Below, piece by piece: positions 59,581-64,000 of a stretch of 64,000 bases of DNA. The position numbers and the translations under genes are program-made. The stretch covers positions 992,001 through 1,056,000 of the forward strand of contig WACJ01000044.1 in assembly GCA_008973525.1 (NCBI GenBank). Reading direction: 5' to 3'. The notes beneath the pieces are model-generated. The model was not told the origin of the DNA and ran no database searches. It was given only the letters and a program-made list of their open reading frames with translations. The stretch's first letter is position 1. Every line of letters starts with the position of its first letter. The DNA is from Stenopsyche tienmushanensis (lineage: Eukaryota > Arthropoda > Insecta > Trichoptera > Stenopsychidae).

Positions 59581-60407
59581 TTATGAAAAACTATTGAAAG
59601 AATGCATGAGATTCTCTCTGAGATGAGCTCTTTTGATATATTCCCAAAAATATTTTTATCAAATTTAAAACTCATTAAAAAGTAATATATTTATGCAACG
59701 AAAAGGATGGTGATTTTTTTTGAAAAATAATATTTTTGCGAATATATCGCAGCAACTTATTTAATCCCATGATTTTAAAAAAATAGTTTTTCTTATAAAT
59801 ATTAATAATTTGTCATAAATGCGTTTCAATTTGTACGTCCAGTTTAGGCGTCGAGTTTATGTTATGCAACAATATTCGGTGCAGAGCTATATTTTATTTT
59901 CACAGGTTAGGATGTGCATGTGCGTATGTTAAGTGATATTTTTTAAAACACAGAGTGTTGTGCCGTTCCGGAATGTGATCCGTGTTCCAGACTGTATCCT
60001 GATCGTCATGCAGCTAAAATATTGAGGCAAGTAGTCATAGTTTTTAAGTATATTGTAATACGATTATTAGGCTTATTATCGAAATGTTTAATGTTGAACA
60101 ATTGCATTGAGATTTCAAGAGCACAGATCGGAAATAATACTCATAGTGAATTGGAAAATCAAGATGTCTATTTTAAGATGTAGGATTTAGGTCCGATTTT
60201 TGTATCATTTATTTAAAGTCACGACTAACATTCAAATGTATATGTAAAATACGATATTCGGAAGTGATTCATTTAGCATTTCATAGCTAAAAGTTTCATT
60301 AAGCATCAATTTTTCCTTAGATTAAAGAAAAATACATCATATATCATTTTAAAAATATATCATCAGCTAAATAATTGGACTAAAATGTGTCAAATATTTA
60401 ATTTCAG

Positions 60408-60600
60408 GTATGAAATCGTGTTTAATATAAAAGCAATCCGCAATTGTTTGATTACGAAATCGACCAGCCTTGATCAATCAATAGTCTTAAGTTTAGATGG
60501 ACGTTGTGAAAAATTGTACAGTGTGGTTCAAAAGAACTGCTGGTGAGCCAAATTCCAAAGGTGTCCAGGACTTCAAAATTCATGCAGTAAGAGCTCTCAG
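60408..60600 (+). other. exon-like segment in the right arm
   Basis: It is bounded by an acceptor-like tttaatttcag|g (about 60407) and a donor CTCTCAG|GTAAGG (about 60600). A frame from the ATG at 60498, MDVVKNCTVWFKRTAGEPNS then KGVQDFKIHAVRAL, is open up to the donor. In the left arm the equivalent frame has a TGA (tgt to tga change), though the splice motifs are conserved. No homology is recognised, so coding function is uncertain. Confidence 0.3.
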
Positions 60601-60794
60601 GTAAGGATAATAAGATTTACAAGATAAATTTGAGCTATCATTTAATTTGTCATCTAAAATATACACACAAAATATTTGGTCTAATGGATGTTTAAATTCT
60701 TTGTTTTAGGTAAGTCTTTCGAATAGCGCAATATCGAAATACCGAAGTTTTCAAATATACTCATACTTTGAGTTAAATACATAATGCATAAAAT

Positions 60795-61784
60795 GTTACA
60801 TTTTAAATATTATTCAGTCTTGTTTGTATACTACAGTGGTTTCTAATTAATATTTGTTGATTTTATTTGCACATATATATTGATAATATCATTATATTAT
60901 TGTTATTTTGGCACTAAATTGAATGGTGCTGATTTGATTGTGCAAAAATGTAGCAAATTTAAAATATTTTTTTTTCAAAATAACCTATTATGTAATATTC
61001 AAATGGTCTTCATAGAAGACTTTTTTCATATGGTGGTTTTCCATTATCTTTCATAAGTGGCTATTAACACTCCAGGTTCGGCTGAATTCGGACAAATGAT
61101 ACAGCGTAATCTAGTACATTTCTGGCAATTTTTTATTCCACGCGGCTTTAAATAAAAATGCTCATAACTTGTTTTGTATCATTGCTAATTTAATAAAATA
61201 AGAACTGTTATAAGGATTATAGTATAATACATAAGTATTTAAAATATTTGATTCATAAATAAATCTATAACGTTGAAAAAACGATGATTTATTTATATTT
61301 TTGTCTGAAAAGGCAACACAAATGGATATTTTTTTATTTAATTACACAAATATAATATATTCGAAGTCTTAAGAAATTATTTTATATAATGCCACGTGTT
61401 TATCATATCGAGCGACTCTCAAACTGTGGACAAGTTTGTACAGAATGCTTTTAAAATACATCGCATATTACACAACTAAGGACTAAAAATAAAATAAATA
61501 AAGCATTTATTGTCACTAGATTTTTGAGAAATAATTCATAGATTAGGATTCATAAAATCATCTGAATATCAAAAAAAAAATTAAAAGTTTATATAATATT
61601 TGAAACAAATATATGCTTGGATTAAGGGTCCCAAATATTCGTAAAATCAATTATTCGAATATCGAATGTGAAATTGGTAAAAGATTCGAATATTCGAGTA
61701 TTCGAATATTTTATATATGTAGACGAGGGTGGTTCAAATATAGCCCGGAACTTTTCATTAGTGTTATTATATTTTGAGTCGAAA
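60795..61784. other. unassigned AT-rich DNA
   Basis: No gene is supported. 61636-61710 has repeated 'attcgaatattcg' palindromic motifs, and 'cgagggtggttcaaat' at 61724 resembles a mariner-type TIR. Confidence 0.4.
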
Positions 61785-61786
61785 TA

Positions 61787-61960
61787 TTAGATAAAACGGA
61801 AAGAAATGTCATTTTTTTTTGTTGCGCTTTTGCCGTCAGTTTGCCTCGAGTTACGTCAGTCAAGGTTGGTGTCAATTTGAAACTCTGTTGTTTGTCTTTT
61901 TGTGCGAAACTAATGAGTATACACAATGCCAAAAATTATAAAAAAGCAGTGATATAAATG
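61787..61960 (+). mobile_element. mariner 5' end, truncated
   Basis: TA then TTAGATAAAACGGAAAGAAA matches the TIRs of the nested mariner at 53602-54134. The next 120 bp ('gccgtcagtttgcctcgagt', 'tcaatttgaaactctgttgt') match its 5' untranslated region. It breaks off near the start codon. Confidence 0.65.
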
Positions 61961-62269
61961 AGTTTGAAAGTAGTGACGACAGTGGTTGTATGCGTGTATT
62001 TATCTTAAAAATGTCTAAAATATTTAGAGATCTACTGGAACTTTTTTTTACTTAATGCCATAAATTATTCTTTTGAATAAAATAAAAATTGAGTGGATAT
62101 ATTACACATAACTTATTTTTATTTACATTTAAAAATTGTAAACTGGTAAAGTGTGGAAGCGTGTCCTGGTTGACACGATTTCAACCACTTCAATCATCTA
62201 AAATTTAAAAAATTAAATAGATTCTTAATAAATAAAAATGTTGCTATAGTTCCTACCTCAAAAAAAGAA

Positions 62270-62625
62270 AGTAAATTTATTTTTACAAAATGACAACTGT
62301 TTAAAAAAAAGTCATTTTTTGGCTTAACTTTTTCAGAGTTTTATTATTTTTAAATAGTTAAAAATAACATTTCGACATAAATCTGGTAAGAACAATAGAA
62401 AGTTATATAAAAAATATTATTACTAAATTTGAAGTAAATCAGTTAATTAAAACTTGAAATATGATGTCAACCGTGTTGAAAAAAGTAGTTTTGACAAAAA
62501 CGCGTTTAAAGATTGCATTCTAGTAGGACCGGCTTAGTTGACGCGTCACTAAAATAGCTATAACTCCGTTAATGATTAGAATTTTATAAATTTATTTAAT
62601 AAATATATTTTTAATAGTTTAATCT
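62270..62625 (-). repeat. unclassified dispersed repeat 'tagctattt', copy 3 (reversed)
   Basis: 'aggaccggcttagttgacg', 'cactaaaatagctataactc', 'tgtcaaccgtgttgaaaaaa' and 'aaatctggtaagaacaatag' are the reverse of 13070-13330. No frame is conserved. Confidence 0.5.
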
Positions 62626-63759
62626 TTGAAAATATGCAAAAAAAAACAAAATCGATTTTTTCAAAATTGTAGATTTAAAGGCCCTAGATTTTCTAACATT
62701 TTGTAGTTTTTGTGATATTTTTTGTCTGTTACAGATTTGTAAAAGATTGTATTATTATACATATATGATTTTCATGTGTCATAAGTTCATTTTATAATGA
62801 AAACATTTAATTCTCAAAAAATAGCAATTGCATAATTTCTGGATTTCAAAGCACTTAGCTTCAAAACGTACAATCTCTGGAATTATATACAGTAATCTGA
62901 AATGTTATATTAATACAACACTATACAAGGATTTATTAAAGCATATTACATAGGATAGGGCATTGGCGAAGCTTAATTGAAATTTCTGCAGCATAATCAA
63001 ATTAAATTCAAGTGATTTTGACCAACAGATAATTGATGAAACTGCACGATTTTGTGAGCATCTCCCAAAGCAAATTATCGACAAAATTTATCAAATGGAA
63101 GATTTTAAAATAGAGACAACTAAGTCTTACATGTCGACCGTGAGACTTCAAGTGTTGGTTTTACATACATAAGATGTAATCTAATTTTCCAGTTGATGGC
63201 ACTGCGTTCGCTTCCATATAATAATTACACGGAGCCGATATTAAGCTTTGATAGTAACAAAATTAAATGTAACTGCTCGTTGGCTTATTAATCACCGTGT
63301 AATTGGTAGAGGTGGATTTTGTGGAAAAAATACATGGTTATTGTTGATGTAGAATTAATAAGAAAAACCTGTTTGCGATCGCACACGATAATGCCAAGTT
63401 TAAGGTTGGAGTTATTTAATTATGGGTGGAAATTGGGCGGATATGTTTCTATGGAACAATGAAAATAATATACGTAATTATTGCTATTTTGATACAAAAC
63501 TACATTGGTTTGGTTAAAAATTGGACGACTGACCGCGTTTTTGATATAATTACATTTTTCTGTTTTACGAGATTTATTCATTGAATATAGTGCAAATAAT
63601 GTTATAAATATTATGTTGAAAATATTGTATGTAAATGTGGGATAAATGTGTATTAATTTCGTTTTATATGTAAAATTTGAGCTCGAGCTGAATCATAAAA
63701 CAGGTCTCACACAATTTTTAATATTAAATTGAACCGTGATTTAATATTATTTGGATTGA
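62626..63759. other. unassigned AT-rich DNA
   Basis: Nothing recognisable as coding, RNA gene or known repeat. Confidence 0.4.
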
Positions 63760-64000
63760 AAACGATAAAAATTTAGTTCGTTTACAACAGTTAAATAATA
63801 AGTAGCAAAACTTAAATACATCCCTACACAAAGAAATCCATTGGTGTCAGGTCTGAAGACCATGCATGCTACGGAATAGGGGACGTCCCCAAGCAAAGAC
63901 TTTGACCAGAGGTGCTCACAAAAGAAATCTCTGAAAAACCCTGGCAAACTGGTACTTCTTCAAGTTTAATGATTGATTTGTATGACATGTAGCATATCGT
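63760..64000 (-). mobile_element. mariner-related transposase tail fragment
   Basis: On the minus strand 63835-63880 decodes to AWSSDLTPMDFFV, a decayed WPARSPDLTPLDFF motif as at 48.6 and 54.2 kb. 63940-64000 matches the interior of the same family at 31640-31700. It runs off the window edge. Confidence 0.55.

Larger units (their letters stand above)
58137..60794. repeat. 2.66-kb near-perfect palindrome (arms 1.21 kb, loop 240 bp)
   Basis: Left arm 58137-59344 is the reverse complement of right arm 59585-60794. Examples: 'ctttcaatagtttttc' at 59329-59344 against 59585-59600; 'ggtatttcgatattgcgcta' on the left against its reverse complement near 60728-60748. Arm lengths differ by about 2 bp and identity is about 97% by eye. 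The loop is 59345-59584. Transcribed across, it would fold into a very long hairpin. It could be a hairpin-RNA locus, a foldback element, or an inverted duplication. Confidence 0.9.

Noticed and set aside
58137..60794. Palindrome as an ordinary long-TIR DNA transposon
   Set aside because: No transposase in the loop and no target duplication seen at 58136/60795. Kept as unresolved rather than classified.

Overview
The window looks like gene-poor, AT-rich DNA of an insect (or another arthropod). I estimate GC by eye at about one third. I found no convincing host protein-coding gene, no functional tRNA or rRNA gene and no CRISPR array. What I can recognise is a dense and mostly decayed set of mobile elements typical of insects: several mariner lineages, a piggyBac-like TTAA MITE family, Helitrons, LTR retrotransposon pieces with a Leu-type primer binding site, one R1/jockey-like LINE tail and a hAT relic of the ZBED/FAM200 type. 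Most open frames of 60-140 codons match nothing I know and look like chance. The order of the insect cannot be decided from this window.

Layout. 1-5.3 kb: mariner relics, piggyBac-like MITEs (one complete between TTAA sites, with a tRNA-like stretch inside), a solo LTR and a short run of Helitron 5'-end monomers. 5.3-14.2 kb: mostly unassigned DNA with an LTR, a MITE and a LINE tail ending at a perfect hairpin. 14.2-18.1 kb: an LTR element on the minus strand with two 663-bp LTRs, a polypurine tract, a 72-bp tandem repeat inside a gag-like open frame, and a clear intron. Oddly, 135 bp of host flank is duplicated along with the LTR. 18.1-35 kb: largely unassigned, with LTRs, MITEs and a GC-rich island.

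35-54.6 kb is the densest mobile-element region. It holds a TA-flanked mariner deletion derivative, more mariner relics, three copies of an unidentified 'GPVGH' repeat and one mariner nested inside another. At 40.1-46.0 kb two Helitrons lie head-to-tail with no spacer, followed by further solo 121-bp Helitron 5'-end units. 57.6-60.8 kb: a hAT transposase broken into two opposed pieces sits directly against a 2.66-kb palindrome with 1.2-kb arms around a 240-bp loop. The remainder is AT-rich DNA with mariner ends.

There are no operons or pathways. The strongest candidates for something undescribed are the giant palindrome (a possible hairpin-RNA locus), the Helitron 5'-end array with its seamless Helitron-Helitron junction, and the LTR element with the host-flank duplication and spliced repeat-rich gag-like gene.
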